The notes under the pieces were generated by a model. The model was not told the DNA's origin. It was given only the letters and a program-made list of their open reading frames with translations, and did not search any database. A stretch of DNA of 64,000 bases from Przewalskia tangutica (lineage: Eukaryota > Streptophyta > Magnoliopsida > Solanales > Solanaceae): positions 16,489,501-16,553,500 of the forward strand of contig CM056733.1 of assembly GCA_029844215.1 (NCBI GenBank). The letters are read 5' to 3'. Below are positions 23,639 through 35,851 of the stretch, piece after piece. The translations under genes and the position numbers were made by a program. The first letter of the stretch is position 1. Every line of letters starts with the position of its first letter.

Positions 23639-23885
23639 TGTTATACCCCGTAGTTGCAGGGTAAGTATGTGAGGACGTACGTACGAGAGTACGACAGAAA
23701 TTTTGAAAAGAAAGAAAGATGTGAGTTTTCGACGGAAAAGTTTCCGGTTTTTGTGAAGAAAAAGGTTCGTTAATGGGAATTGGATTCCCAGATTTGGTAT
23801 ATGGGCTTCTTAAATTATATTAGAATTTTGAGATTTTATTTTTCGGAAATGGTCACGTGGGGCCCACGGGAGAAATTTACGGTTT
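23639..23885 (+). repeat. E 5' LTR, first piece
   Basis: Starts TGTTATACCCCGTAGTTGC and matches the first 240 or so bases of the E 3' LTR at 47678. The sequence AATTTACGGTTT then runs into the start of A5. This segment resembles the C LTR, not the A4 LTR. Confidence 0.85.
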
Positions 23886-24099
23886 TGTTATACCCCGTAT
23901 TTCCAGAGTATGCACGTGAGGGCGTACGTATAATAATTTAAGCCTAAAGGTTGGCTAGTTTCGAAATTTGTACACAACACCCGATTGGAGTCGTTTTTCG
24001 ACGAAACGTTTCCACAGCTTTCGTAGGGAAAATTCCGGCTATGTCATTTCTAATTTTTGCGGATTTTTCCGAGGGACGAAACATTTTGGACCAACGGGA

Positions 24100-24297
24100 G
24101 GGTGACAAGTGTCACCCTCACATTGGAAGTGGTGGGCGGTAAAGCTTGGCCGAAAGGGGGGCATGTGGTAGGTAGGATATTTGTGCAAGTTGGTGTGGTA
24201 GATGGATAAGGTACACATGGTGGAAATCTAGCCCTACACTTGCACCACACTTGTCTTCATCTTGGCCATTGGTTGGCCTTCACTTGACCTATAAATA
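24100..24297 (+). promoter_or_regulatory. A5 LTR promoter region
   Basis: In order: an 18-bp palindrome with arms GGGTGACA/TGTCACCC, an inverted CCAAT box inside GGCCATTGGTTGGCC, and CTATAAATACCC. The block recurs with the same order and close spacing in the A1, A4 and E LTRs; A2 has the TATA box without the CCAAT block. These are core promoter elements inferred from plant consensus motifs. Confidence 0.65.
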
Positions 24298-26235
24298 CCC
24301 CTCTAGTTGATGAACTTTCTTCATCCAAATTGAGCAATCTATCTAAGTCTCAAATACTCCCTCCCTCTTGTCTTGAAATCGTCCAAAAGTCCTCCCCCTT
24401 TGAGAGCTTGGCCGAGAGCTTCCCCCTCCCCTTTGTGGTGCCCTAGCCGAGGGGTACCCCCCCCCCTAGCCTAGTTGTCTCGTATAAATACCCCTTGTTG
24501 TGGTATAGAAATACTCTCCTAGCATTGTTATAATGTCCAAATTCCTTGGCCCAAATACCTTGTAGTATTCCCAAGGTTACACTTATACAAGCCCAGAAAA
24601 TACCATTATACTTTCCTCACTACTAAAACGAAACCCTAGGGAAAATCTTCACCCGTAGTGAAGTATTAAGTAGAAGTTGTGTAGACACTTCTAAGGGTTT
24701 CTTGGAGCGTTTTGGAGCGCATGAGTAGAGCTAAACCTTGCTCAGATCGACTTTTATCTCGGATAATTTTGGGCTTATCGAGGTAAACACTCATGACCTT
24801 CTATTGTAATTGGAAATTACATGTTGTAGGAATATATAGTGAAGTATACTATATATAGAACTGAACGTTATAATTGTGCGCAATGTCTTTTGACTTAAGC
24901 TCGAATAATACTTACGGAATGTCTTGCGACTTAAGCCCTAATTTAAATAAGAGAATCGAATCAGAATCACATAGGATCAGACATGAGACTTGTGTAGCAT
25001 TCGTGAAGTAGAATTGTACACGCCCGGTTAGGCGTGCAAACCCCTCGGTTGGCTTGGTAGCCTCGATAGAGAGAGAGATTAACGCTGCTGCGGGGAGGTG
25101 CCGCGAATTTTCAGTAGAAAGATGAAAACTTGTGTTTAAGATTTAATAGACGTTTGTGGCCTTTATAGGTGAAAGTACTAAGAGTAGCGTATTCTACTCG
25201 CGAGTGGAAAGGGCTAGTGCGTTGTAGTACTTGGAGCTTTTTGCTTATTGTCGATAATCGTCGCGAGGTATGTGAACCTCTTCCTATCTCTTCTAGCATG
25301 ATATGTGTGTAACTATGTAGTACTAGAGACGCATACGTGTTTAATGTATTTGATTAGTTTGAAACATAAAGTGTTATAACGGCTTTATGAGAAGTCGTTA
25401 TAACAAACTTTATGTAGGTAAGAAAATACTTTGTGGTTTTAAAAGGTAATCACGATGTGAATTATAACTGGCTTGTTATAATAAAGAACTTGATGTATTT
25501 CAAAAGATTTATAAATCGTTTTGAAGGGAGAGTAACACTTGGTTTTAAAGGTTTTAAAAGAGAATTATACTAGCTTTATGGGGAGTTAGGTATAATGTCT
25601 TAAGAGAGGTAAAGAAAATGGTTTCTTGATGTTAAAAGTTAAGAGACTTGATCTTATAAGATAAGAGACTTAACTTATTTGTTTTAATGTGGATGTTTAT
25701 GTGAAACCTCATTCGTGAGTAATGAGTACTTGGTTTTATTTAAAGGGATAATGTTTTACTGATTTCGAAATCGAACGTATCGACAAACCACCGCAGCGTT
25801 AATAAAAGGAAAATGTATTGAATAAATGAAGTCTTGTATTAAAACCGAGAAACCTCCATCCGCATAGAAACTAAGATGACAAAATGATATTACATTTTCT
25901 AGATCATGGTCAGAATAAGAATGTTGTAAACAAGAATAACCTACTCTCACGTAAGATATATATTACTCAATCGCTCTAAAAAGAAATCAAGTGATTAAGT
26001 TTATGAACTATGAAACCATTTGAAAATGAGAAGCTTAAGTAATCAAACTAGGCAAACGGAACTTAGGAAAAGAATGTTGTTACTTGACTTTTGAAAAGGA
26101 ATGTGGGTTGGTCATTCTAATACTACGTATTGTGTGACTTATGTGAAAGAAACGGATCTCTTAAAAGGTATTTAACGACGTAGTAATTTTAGGGTTAAAA
26201 CCCGACTTTGGCATAAAATGAAAGTACTTTGAGTT

Positions 26236-26334
26236 GTGTGAAACTTGCCTATGCTTGTTGTGAAACTTGCCTATGCTTGTTGTTGTGAAACTTGCCTATG
26301 CTTGTTGTTGTGAAACTTGCCTATGCTTGTGATG
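26236..26334 (+). repeat. 24-25 bp minisatellite, four units
   Basis: Four units of GTGAAACTTGCCTATGCTTG type. Repeated at 31518-31616 in the other A5 LTR. It is the reverse complement of the A1 minisatellite. Confidence 0.85.
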
Positions 26335-26407
26335 ATAGCCTTTGTTGTGCAAGTGTGGTATTTCGTATTACCGCGTCTCACGAGGGCGGTTGATTTGTTA
26401 TGAACGA

Positions 26408-26644
26408 TTCTACACCGAGTCCCACGAGACGGGCGAGGCACGTATTCCATTTGATTATACACCGAGTCCCACGAGATGGGCGGCACGTATTCCATCCGAT
26501 ATTACACCGAGTCCCACGACGGGCAGTGGTCACGTATTTCATCCGATATTACACCGAGTCCCACGATGGGCGTGGTCACGTATCACATCCGATTTTACAC
26601 CGAGTCCCACGGACGGGCGTGGTCACGTATTTCATCCGGTTATC
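26408..26644 (+). repeat. 47-bp tandem repeat, five units
   Basis: Five units of ACACCGAGTCCCACGA, GGGCGTGGTCACGTAT, TTCATCCGAT. The open frames through it are simple repeat translation and not genes. A matching array lies at 31692-31928. Confidence 0.85.
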
Positions 26645-27141
26645 ATACATGTCTCCCGCTTTATATAGACTATTATGATTTCATTTACGCTGATTTTACG
26701 CTTTCACATACTTGGTACTGTTATCGACCTCCTTCGGGCCGCGTTCACGCCGCAGAAGTACATCGTCGCCGATCCCCGCCTAGATCACCTTTCAAAGATA
26801 TCAAGCTCCGTTCCTTCGAGGCTTATCTTTTGTATGTGTTCCCCGAGTTGTAGGTTCTTGTACATTCGTGGTATGGCGGGGCCCCGCCCCGTCATAGTTG
26901 TGGTAAATCTTAGAGGTCCAGTAATCGTGCAAGGTGGTTTTGTAAAAGGGATTAAACTGCTCGCTTTGAAAAAGTTGTTATATGTATATCATTGAAGGTA
27001 ACCGTTTGGTTGACCTGCTTTATTATCATGTCTCTCATTTCATGTTTAAAGTTTTATTTTCCGCTGATTTTCTCTGATGTTGTGTCACTAGGGTGCCCGG
27101 GGTAAGGCACCAGTCACGGGCCCGGAATTCGGGGTGTGACA

Positions 27142-27337
27142 TAGTGGTATCAGAGCGATTAATCTCTGAAAGTGTCTACGCACCGTGTCTAGTAGTCTTG
27201 ATTATCGTGTCAGGCACCACATCTATAATCGTGAGGCTATAGGACCTTTAGGATTGGTTTCATTTCTTCTCATTCCGAGATCGTGCCTTAGCCGTGTGAT
27301 AAGTTGTACCCTCTCGACGTATTTCATTTTTACCGCT
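27142..27337 (+). promoter_or_regulatory. A5 leader: PBS and hairpin
   Basis: PBS TGGTATCAGAGC at 27145-27156. The hairpin outer stem GATTAT/ATAATC (27200-27230) is kept, but the inner stem and loop read CGTGTCAGGCACCACATCT, where other copies have GTGTGTGGTGCACCACATC. The change TGTGGTGC to TCAGGC recurs in A2 and is suspicious for a consensus error. Confidence 0.75.
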
Positions 27338-28560
27338 ATGCCTCCGCGTAAGGCAACCTGCATCAGACAGCAAGGCGTAGGAGCTGCTAGTGGGATACAG
27401 AGGAGTACGAGGGCGCAGGCCCGGTCAGTACCTGAGACAGTGCTTCCAACGGCGGGTTTCGTGACGCCGCCAGCAGAGTTTAGAGCCGCAGCAGTGGCTG
27501 CTGAGACTACAGTACCTGAGCCTCCACCCCACACCGGAGCAGATGAGACGGGTACAAGGAGATGGCGATCGCCGCGGTCGTGGGCCGAATATGAGATAGG
27601 TTGACGCAGCAGTTCCAGTTCCGGTAGCACCAGTAGTTCACCCCCGAGCAGACAGTTTGAGACTACGGGACTTTCTGAGCTGCAGGCCGCCAGAGTTCTA
27701 TGGGTCGAGGCCTGAGGATGATCCGCAGGAGTTCATCCGACAGTTACAGCGGATTATGAGAGTGATCAAGGCTTCGGAGACCGAGTCAGTGACCTTCGGT
27801 TCGCATCGGCTGCGCGACATCGCAATGATCGTTTGATTCACGGAATCGCCCCGAGGTGAGCATGCGCCCCAGCATTTGGGACGAAGTTCTCGCGGCATTT
27901 CTTGCACATTTCTTGCCTCCACGATGAGAGGGCTCGCGCATGATTTTTGGTGTTACTGCAGAAGCGGACGTGCGGCTCGGGAGTACAATGTGGAGTTCGA
28001 CTCATCGGCGACGCCCCGCGTTAGTAGCCGATATGGAGGATGAGTACACCGCCACGCCACCGGCTGGATGAGTACTTGGCGAGGCTTGTTCGTGTAGCCT
28101 TCACCGCATGGACATTGCCCGCACGCAGCTCATGCACCAGATGTGAGGCACGGAGGAGTCGACGAATGACCGAGATCGCCAGGCAGGCGAGCAGTGGTCC
28201 TTTGGTAGCTTTCAAGGCGGACCGCCAAAGCAAAGTTAGTGATGTACCTCCGCCAAGATGCAGTGGTCCTCCGCCGCCGCCGACGCTCGGGGTATTCGAG
28301 CTGGTCGAGCTCCAAGGCTTCGTTCACGATATACGGGTTCTAGCCATCGTTCGTGTTTTCTCGGTGTGCACGATGTGGCAAACGTCATCCCGGAATGTCG
28401 TCTTTATCGGTGCTTGTTTTTCCGCGCCGTCGGCATGTGACGAGAAACCGCCCTAGTAGGAAGGATGCAAACAGAATGACTCACCTACCGGATCGCAAGG
28501 TGTTCATCGCCTTTCATACATACGCCTGCAGGCGTGCCTATGATTAGAGAGGAGCGGTAG
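27338..28560 (+). pseudogene. A5 gag, frameshifted
   Basis: It starts with MPPRKATCIRQQGVGAASG, a basic gag opening, and stays open for 89 codons. Capsid traces follow in changing frames at 27670-28060: PEFYGS-like, DPQEFIRQLQRIMRVIKA, ETESVTFGSHRLRDIA, AREYNVEFDSSA. A zinc knuckle CARCGKRHPG lies near 28365-28400, with a frame change before the second cluster. No protease follows. Length and order match a normal gag, so the breaks may be few real mutations plus sequence errors. Confidence 0.78.
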
Positions 28561-29145
28561 ATTCGTATATCCCTAACCTACAGAGTTTTGTATGTATTGA
28601 TGTTGTTGATGTGTTTAGTGTTATGTTTGGATAGTCGTGCTAAAAAGTGATTTAGAAACACAGTTAGTGAAAAGGGTAAGTCCTCGGAAGTGTGAAATGG
28701 AAGTGGTAGCTTTCATGACTGCTTAGGTAAGATTGTTCCGGATCGGGAACAAGAGCGTGATGCGTAAGTGGATCGGGTTGGGGCCACGTTGAGGGCCAAC
28801 CCGCGCGGTTTCAAAATAGGTCAGCTCGTGGTCCCGCGGTGGTAGGTCACGAGGTGCTAGGCCCAAGTTTAGATGACCGTCGTATGATTTCGTGTTTATG
28901 TTCGACCGTGCGGATCGTAAAGGTCGGGAATGGCCTCGAGGAGATCGCGGTTAGTAAGATGACCAAGTTGGAGGTAGTGACTCCAAAGTTTTGGAACTAA
29001 AGCGATGATCAAGTCCGCACGATACTAGAAGAGTTCAAGTGTTCGGCGAGGCACGACGTAAGAAGAAGAGAACGTGTGTTATTACGTGGCGGTGTGGCTT
29101 TGACAACTTGTTGAAGGAACTTCTTCGTTATCTGTTTAGAGAAGG
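28561..29145 (+). other. A5 non-coding tail
   Basis: No domain recognised. It matches the A1 tail (10476-11239, opposite strand), and partly A4 and E. It contains GATTGTTCCGGATCGGGAAC, a near-palindrome with arms GTTCC/GGAAC, followed by a G/C-rich stretch about 28770-28860. Confidence 0.6.
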
Positions 29146-29177
29146 AACATTCGGACGAATGTTTCGCGAGGGGAGAA
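29146..29177 (+). promoter_or_regulatory. A5 inverted repeat and polypurine tract
   Basis: AACATTCG-GA-CGAATGTT (29146-29163), then GAGGGGAGAA just before the 3' LTR. The loop has two bases here and three in E, A1 and A2. Confidence 0.82.
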
Positions 29178-32100
29178 TGTTATACCCGTATTTCCGCAGT
29201 ATGCACGCGAGGCGTCGTATAATAATTTAAGCCTAAAGGTTGGCTAGTTTCAAATTTGTACACAACACCCGATGGAGTCGTTTTTCGACTAAACGTTTCC
29301 ACGCTTTCGTAGGAAAATTCCGGCTATGTCATTTCTAATTTTTGCGGATTTTTCCGAGGACGAAACATTTTGGACCAACGGAGGGTGACAAGTGTCACCT
29401 CACATTGGAAGTGGTGGCGTAAAGCTTGGCCGAAAGGGGGCATGTGGTAGGTAGGATATTTGTGCAAGTTGGTGTGGTAGATGGATAAGGTACATGGTGG
29501 AAATCTAGCCCTACACTTGCACCACACTTGTCTTCATCTGGCCATTGGTTGGCCTTCACTTGACCTATAAATACCCTCTATTTGATGAACTTTCTTCATC
29601 CAAATTGAGCAATCTATCTAAGTCTCAAATACTCCTCCTCTTGTCTTGAAATCGTCCAAAAGTCCTCCCCTTTGAGAGCTTGCCGAGAGCTTCCCTCCTC
29701 ATGTGGTGCTCCTAGCCAGAGGTACCCCTAGCCTAGTTGTCTCGTATAAATACCCCTTGTTGTGGTATAGAAATACTCTCCTAGCATTGTTATAATGTCC
29801 AAATTCCTCGCCCAAATACCTTGTAGTATTCCCAAGGTTACACTTATACAAGCCAGAAAATACCATTATACTTTCCTCTCACTAAAACGAAACCCTAGGG
29901 AAAAATCTTCACCCGTAGTTGAAGTATTAAGTAGAAGTTGTGTAGACACTTCTAAGGGTTTCTTGGAGCGTTTTGGAGCGCACGGAGTAGGAGCTAAACC
30001 TTGCTCGGGATCGACTTTTATCTCGGATAATTTTGGGCTTATCGAGGTAAACACTCATGACCTTCTATTGTAATTGGAAATTACATGTTGTAGGATTATA
30101 TAGTTGAAGTATACTATATATAGAACTGAACGTTATAATTGTGCGGCAATGTCTTTTGACTTAAGCTGAATAATACTTACAGCAATGTCTTGCGACTTAA
30201 GCCCGAATTTAAATAAGAGAATCGAATCAGAATCACATAGATCAGTATTACATGAGACTTGTGTAGCATTCTTGTGAAGTAGAATTGTACACGCCCGGTT
30301 AGGCGTGCAAACCCCCGGTTGGCTTGGTAGCGCCTCGATAGAGAGAGATTAACGCTTATGCGGGGAGGTCCGCGAATTTTACGTAGAAAGATGAAAACTT
30401 GTGTTTAAGATTTAATAGACGTTTGTGGCCTTTATAGGTGAAAGTACTAAGAGTAGCGTATTCTACTCGAGGAGTGGAAAGGGCTAGTGCGTTGTAGTAC
30501 TTGGAGCTTTTTGCTTATTGTCGATAATCGTCGCGAGGTATGTGAACCTCTTCCTATCTCTTCTAGCATGATATGTGTGTAACTATGTAGTACGAGACGC
30601 ATACGTGTTTAATGTATTTGATTAGTTTGAAACATAAAGTGTTATAACGGCTTTATGGGAAGTTGGTTATAACAGCTTTATGTAGGTAAGAAAATACTTT
30701 GTGGTTTTAAAAGGTAACTGATGTGAATTATAACTGGCTTGTTATAATAAAGAACTTGATGTATTTCAAAAGATTTATAAATCGTTTTGAAGGGAGAGTA
30801 ACACTTGGTTTTAAAGGTTTTAAAAGAGAATTATACTAGCTTTATGGGGAGTTAGGTATAATGTCTTAAGAGAGGTAAAGAAAATGGTTTACTGATGTTA
30901 GAAGTTAAGAGACTTGATCTTATAAGATAAGAGACTTAACTTATTTGTTTTAATGTGGATGTTTATGTGAAACCTCATTCGTGAGTAATGAGTACTTGGT
31001 TTTATTTAAAGGGATAATGTTTTACTGATTTCGGAAATCAGAATGTGTATCGACAAACCACTGCAGCGTTAATAAAAGGAAAATGTATTGAATAAATGAA
31101 GTCTTGTATTAAAACCAGTAGAAACCTCCATCTGCATAGAAACTAAGATGAGACAAAATGATATTACATTTTCTAGATCATGGCTGCTGTAATAAGAATG
31201 TTGTAAACAAGAATAACCTACTCTCACGTAAGATATATATTACTCAATCGTTCTAAAAAGAAATCAAGTGATTAAGTTTATGAACTATGAAACCATTTGA
31301 AAATGAGAAGCTTAAGTAATTGAAACTAGGCAAACGGGAACTTAGGAAAAGAATGTTGTTACTTGACTTTTGAAAAGGAATGTGGGTTGGTCATTCTAAT
31401 ACTACGGGTATTGTGTGACTTATGTGAAAGAAACGGATCTCTTAAAAGGTATTTAACGTACGTAAGTACCTTAGGGATAAAACCCTGACTTTGTCATAAA
31501 ATGAAAGTACTTTGAGTTGTGTGAAACTTGCCTATGCTTGTTGTTGTGAAACTTGCCTATGCTTGTTGTTGTGAAACTTGCCTATGCTTGTTGTTGTGAA
31601 ACTTGCCTATGCTTGTGATGATAGCCTTTGTTGTGCAAGTGTGGTATTTCTGTGTTACCGCGTCTCGATGGAGGGCCGTTGATTTGTTATGAACTATTCT
31701 ACACCGAGTCCCACGAGATGGGCAGGGCACGTATTCCATTTGATTATACACCGAGTCCCACGATGGGCGGCACGTATTCCATCCGATATTACACCGAGTC
31801 CCACGAGATGGGCGTGGTCACGATTTCATCCGATATTACACCGAGTCCCACGACGGGCGTGGTCACGTATCACATCCGATTTTACACCGAGTCCCACGAG
31901 ACGGGCGGTCACGATTTCATCCGTTATCATACATGTCTCCCGCTTTATATAGACTATTATGATTTCATTTACGCTCTTTACGCTTCACATACTGGTACTG
32001 TCAGATCGACCTCCTTCGGGCCGTTCATGCCGCAGTAGAAGTACATCGCCGCCGATCCCCGCCTAGGATCACCTTTCAAAGATATCAAGTCTGTTCCTTC

Positions 32101-32412
32101 GGAGGCTTATCTTTTGGTATGTGTTCTCGAGTTGTAGGTTCTTGTACATCTGTGGTATGGCGGGGCCCGTCGTCATAGTCAGGTAAATCTTAGAGGTGCA
32201 GAGTAATTGTGTAAGGTGGTTTTGTAAAAAGGGATTAAACTGTTCGTTTTGAAAAAGTTGTTATATGTATATCATCGAAGGTAACCGTGGTTGACTGTTT
32301 ATTATCATGTCTCTCATTTCATGTTTAAAGTTTTATTTTCCACGATTTTCTCTCGATGTTGTGTCACTAGGGTGCCCGGTAAGGCACCAATCACGCCCGA
32401 CCGGGTGTGACA
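29178..32412 (+). repeat. A5 3' LTR
   Basis: Copy of 23886-27141. Many G and C runs are one or two bases shorter here (for example near 29356-29420 against 24068-24140), while AT-rich DNA is almost unchanged. TATA is at 29565-29573, the hairpin CACGCC-CGGTTA-GGCGTG at 30290-30307, and arrays at 31518-31616 and 31692-31928. Confidence 0.86.
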
Positions 32413-35400
32413 GTTTTGGGGCCCGCTTTGTTTTTGAGATTTCCGATTTTGGATATTTTCTAAGACGAAATATTCGGCGACCTGGGGCGACACGTGTCAC
32501 CCCATGTGGCACCCGCCGAAATAATTATTGTGCACAACACCTTGCTAGAGTCGTTGACAAAACGCTTTACAAACTTTGCGAAGGAAAATTCTGGCTATGT
32601 CATTTAGTATTTTTGCGGATTTTTCCGAGAGACGAAATGTTTTGGACCAACGAGAGGGCAACACTTGGCACCCTCTCATTGGTGGACTTGAGGGCGGCAT
32701 AGGGCCGAATGGATGGGCAAGTTGTGGTAGATATTTGTGTAGATATTTGTGAGGATTTGTGGAGTAGGGACTAGGGGCACTTGGGCACATCTCGCCCTAC
32801 TCTTTCATAACACTTGGCTAGATCTTGGCCATTGGTTGGCCTTTGCTTGGCCTATAAATTCCCTCCCCCTTTGAAGACTTCTTCATCCAAAATAATTTCC
32901 TAAGTCTAAAATCCTCCCCCCCCCTCTCTTGTAGTGTTCTCGGCCCTCCCCTCGTGAGGCCCTCGCCGAGAGTACCCCCCCTCCTAGTGGGGTTGGCCGA
33001 GGGGTATACACCCCCCCTTGTGGTGTTGTCTCGTATAAATACCCCCCCTCTTGGTAGAAATACTCTCAAAAGTATTGTTACTATACCCAAATTACCTTAG
33101 CCGTGTACCTTGTAGTATTCCAAAGATACCTCTATACGTAGAACCCGGAAATACTACCTTATGTCCTTTTTGTCTCAAACCGAAACCCTAAGGAAAACCT
33201 TCATAATTGGTTGAAGTGTTAAGTAGAAGTTGCGTAGAACTTCTAAGGGTTGTTTGGAGCGGGTTGGAGCGCACGGAGTAGGAGCTAAACCTTGCTCAGG
33301 ATCGACATTATAACTTGGATAATTTTGGGCTTATCGAGGTAAATATTCTTGTCCCCTTGTTGTAATTGGAAATTACATGTTGTAGGATTATATAGTTGAA
33401 GTATACTATATATAGATCTGAGAATAAGCTTTGCGGCAATGTCTTTTGACTTAAGCCTGAATAAAGAAGAGAACTGAGCTGTAATTACATAGGACTGTTC
33501 TGATGAGACTTGCGTGGTATTCTTGTGTTATAGAATTGTATACGTCCTGTTAGACGTATAAACCCCTCGCGGCTTGCAGTAGCGCCTCGATAGAGGAGGA
33601 GATTTTACGCTGTTGCGGGGGGGGGGGGGAGGTGCTGCCGAATTTTCTGTAGAATATAGAACCGAGTGTTTAGAAGTTAATAGACGTTTGTGGCCTATAG
33701 GTGGAAGTACTACGAGTAGCGGATTCTACTCAAGATTGGAAAAGGCTAGCAGAGTGCGATCTTGCGAGCGTGTCGCTTATTGTCGATAATCGTCGCGAGG
33801 TATGTGAACCTCTTCCTATCCTTTCTAGCATGATGTTTTGTAAACTATGTAGTACGGTAGACGTACATGTGCTAAATGAGTTTGGTTGGTTCAAAACATA
33901 GGGTGTTATAATAGCTTTATGGGAAGTTAGTTATAACGACTCTATGTAGGTAATGTAGCGGTTTATTTTATTGTAGAAGTTAAGAGACTTGATCTTGAAA
34001 GATAAGAGACTTAACCTAATTGACTTGATGTGTAACATTTTGTTAAAAATGTTGTAAAACCTCATTCGCGAGTAATGAGTATTTGATTTTAAAGAATAGT
34101 GTTTTACTGATTTCGGAAATGAGAATAAGTATCGAACAAACCACAACAAATGCTAATAAAGGAAATGTATTGACTAATCAAGTATTATTAAAACCGGTAG
34201 AAACTTCCATCCGCATGAAGCTAAGATGAGACAAAATGATATTACATTTCCTAGATCATGGATGTTGTTATAAGATTGTTATAAACAAGAATAACCTACT
34301 CACACATAAGGTATATGTTTCTCAAATTGTTATTAAGTGATTAATACTATGAACTACAAACCTTTCGAAAATGAGAAACTTGAGTAATTGAAATTAGGCA
34401 AACTTGAACGTTTGGAAAAGAATGTTGTTACTTGATTTTACAAAGAGAAGTGTTTTGATTTACTTCAAAAGATAATCAATCTATTTTCATATACTACGAG
34501 TATTGTGTGACTATTTGTGAAAGAACATATCTCTTAAAGAGTTAATGTATGAAGTACTTTGGGAAAAAAAAAACCCGATCTTGTTAATCATATAGTAGAA
34601 AGTACCTTGTGTGAATAATTTGATTGTGTTGGTTTGCGATAGCCTTGTAAATACTTTCTTGTTTGATTTGATAAATAAACATGATTAGGATCTACGTGTG
34701 TTAGTATCTTGTGATGTTTGTGTAAAGGGGTTTCCTTGATTGTGCTTATGTTGTTTAAACGATAAACCGTTATGTTGGTATTATACCACTCACCTTGATT
34801 CCGGGTTAAGTCTCGACGCGGGTAGACTCGGCGATGCAGGACCATGATTCGAGAATACCTCACGCGGGTCCCGGGGCCTATGCGAGCTACGAGTTCCGTG
34901 TTAGTGCGGCCTTTATGGTCATGCGGTCTATGTGGCCATGCGGATCGCGAGTCCAGGGCGATGCCGGGAGCTACCCTCGACGCGGAATACCTCGCGGGCC
35001 ATCGGAATGGCCTATCGCGAGTCGGGAAGTTCCAGGCTAGACGCGCACATTTGATCTGCGGCGAGTGACCGCTTTGATCATGTGACGGCCGACAGATATC
35101 ATGATACGATTTGTGACCTTGTTAGTACGCTGGTGTTAGTAGTCGCTATGCCTTCGTGACTTACCCTGCATCGCTTTATTTGGACACAGTGGGACCCGTG
35201 TTCATGTGTATTCCTTGGTACTTTTCTATCATAGATCGCCGCGGTGAGAAGGTATTCCACGGGCATGACTGATGTTGTGTGCGTGAGACCCATGGTTATA
35301 TTTGAGTGATGACTTTGAGGGCATGAGTCCCTGACTTGACATGACTGCTTATTTATTGTGAACTGTAGTTTGGTAATCATACATGTCTCCTGTTTTATTT

Positions 35401-35851
35401 AGACTGCTATGATTTCATTTACGATTTTCGCCACATACTTGGTACTGTTGTCGACTCGCTTGCGTTCACGCCGCAGTTGAGGTACACCGCCATCGATCCT
35501 AGCTCGTGGTCACAAGCGTTTGGAAGCTCCGTTTCTCCGAGGCTTATCGAGTATAGTCCTTGTCGTAGTAGGTGCTACATTCGAGGTATGGCGGGGCCCC
35601 GTCCCGCCATTGTTGTCATGTCACTCTTGAGGTCCGTAGTATCGCCAAGCGAGTCAGAGTATATGGGATGTAATCGTCGGTTTTAAATTGATTTATATAT
35701 ATATGCCGAAAGGCAAGCTTTCTCAGATTACTGTTCTTACTTCATAATATTTTTCATGTCTTGTTTTATATTCCGCTGATTACTCTGATGTTGTATCACT
35801 AGGGTGCCCGGGGTAAGGCACCAGTCACGGGCCCGGGTTCGGGTCGTGACA
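32413..35851 (+). repeat. E 5' LTR, second piece
   Basis: Resumes with GTTTTGGGGCCCGC after A5 and ends GGGTCGTGACA at 35851. It contains GGCGACACGTGTCACCCC near 32486-32502, then A4-like sequence from about 32520. TATA is near 32852-32859. The hairpin TATACGTC-CTGTTA-GACGTATA is at 33539-33560. A run of about 13 G lies near 33616-33629. A CpG-rich repeated block with ATACCTCACGCGG is at 34840-35060. Confidence 0.85.

Larger units (their letters stand above)
23886..27141 (+). repeat. A5 5' LTR
   Basis: Starts TGTTATACCCCGTATTTCC and ends GGGGTGTGACA. The palindrome GGGTGACAAGTGTCACCC is at 24100-24117, with inverted CCAAT (GGCCATTGGTTGGCC) and TATA at 24289-24297, followed by a C-rich leader (24350-24475). 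The hairpin CACGCC-CGGTTA-GGCGTG is at 25019-25036. Minisatellite arrays are at 26236-26334 and 26408-26644. Confidence 0.87.
23886..32412 (+). mobile_element. A5: complete gag-only LTR retrotransposon
   Basis: LTRs 23886-27141 and 29178-32412 (3.26 and 3.24 kb), PBS, degenerate gag, shared non-coding tail and purine tract; internal length is about 2.04 kb. It lies in the E 5' LTR. Flanking bases are GGTTT on the left and GTTTT on the right, so a 5-bp duplication is only approximate. It is the plus-strand relative of A1: same tail, same 25-bp minisatellite, no pol. Confidence 0.87.

Noticed and set aside
23881..23885. Perfect target duplication for A5
   Set aside because: Left flank GGTTT and right flank GTTTT agree in only part of the five bases, so I call it approximate and rely on LTR continuity of E.
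26342..26853. Several overlapping open frames of 90-136 codons with repeated TESH and ITPSPT peptides (also 31628-32038)
   Set aside because: They are translations of the 47-bp tandem repeat in all three frames; no start context or homology supports a protein.
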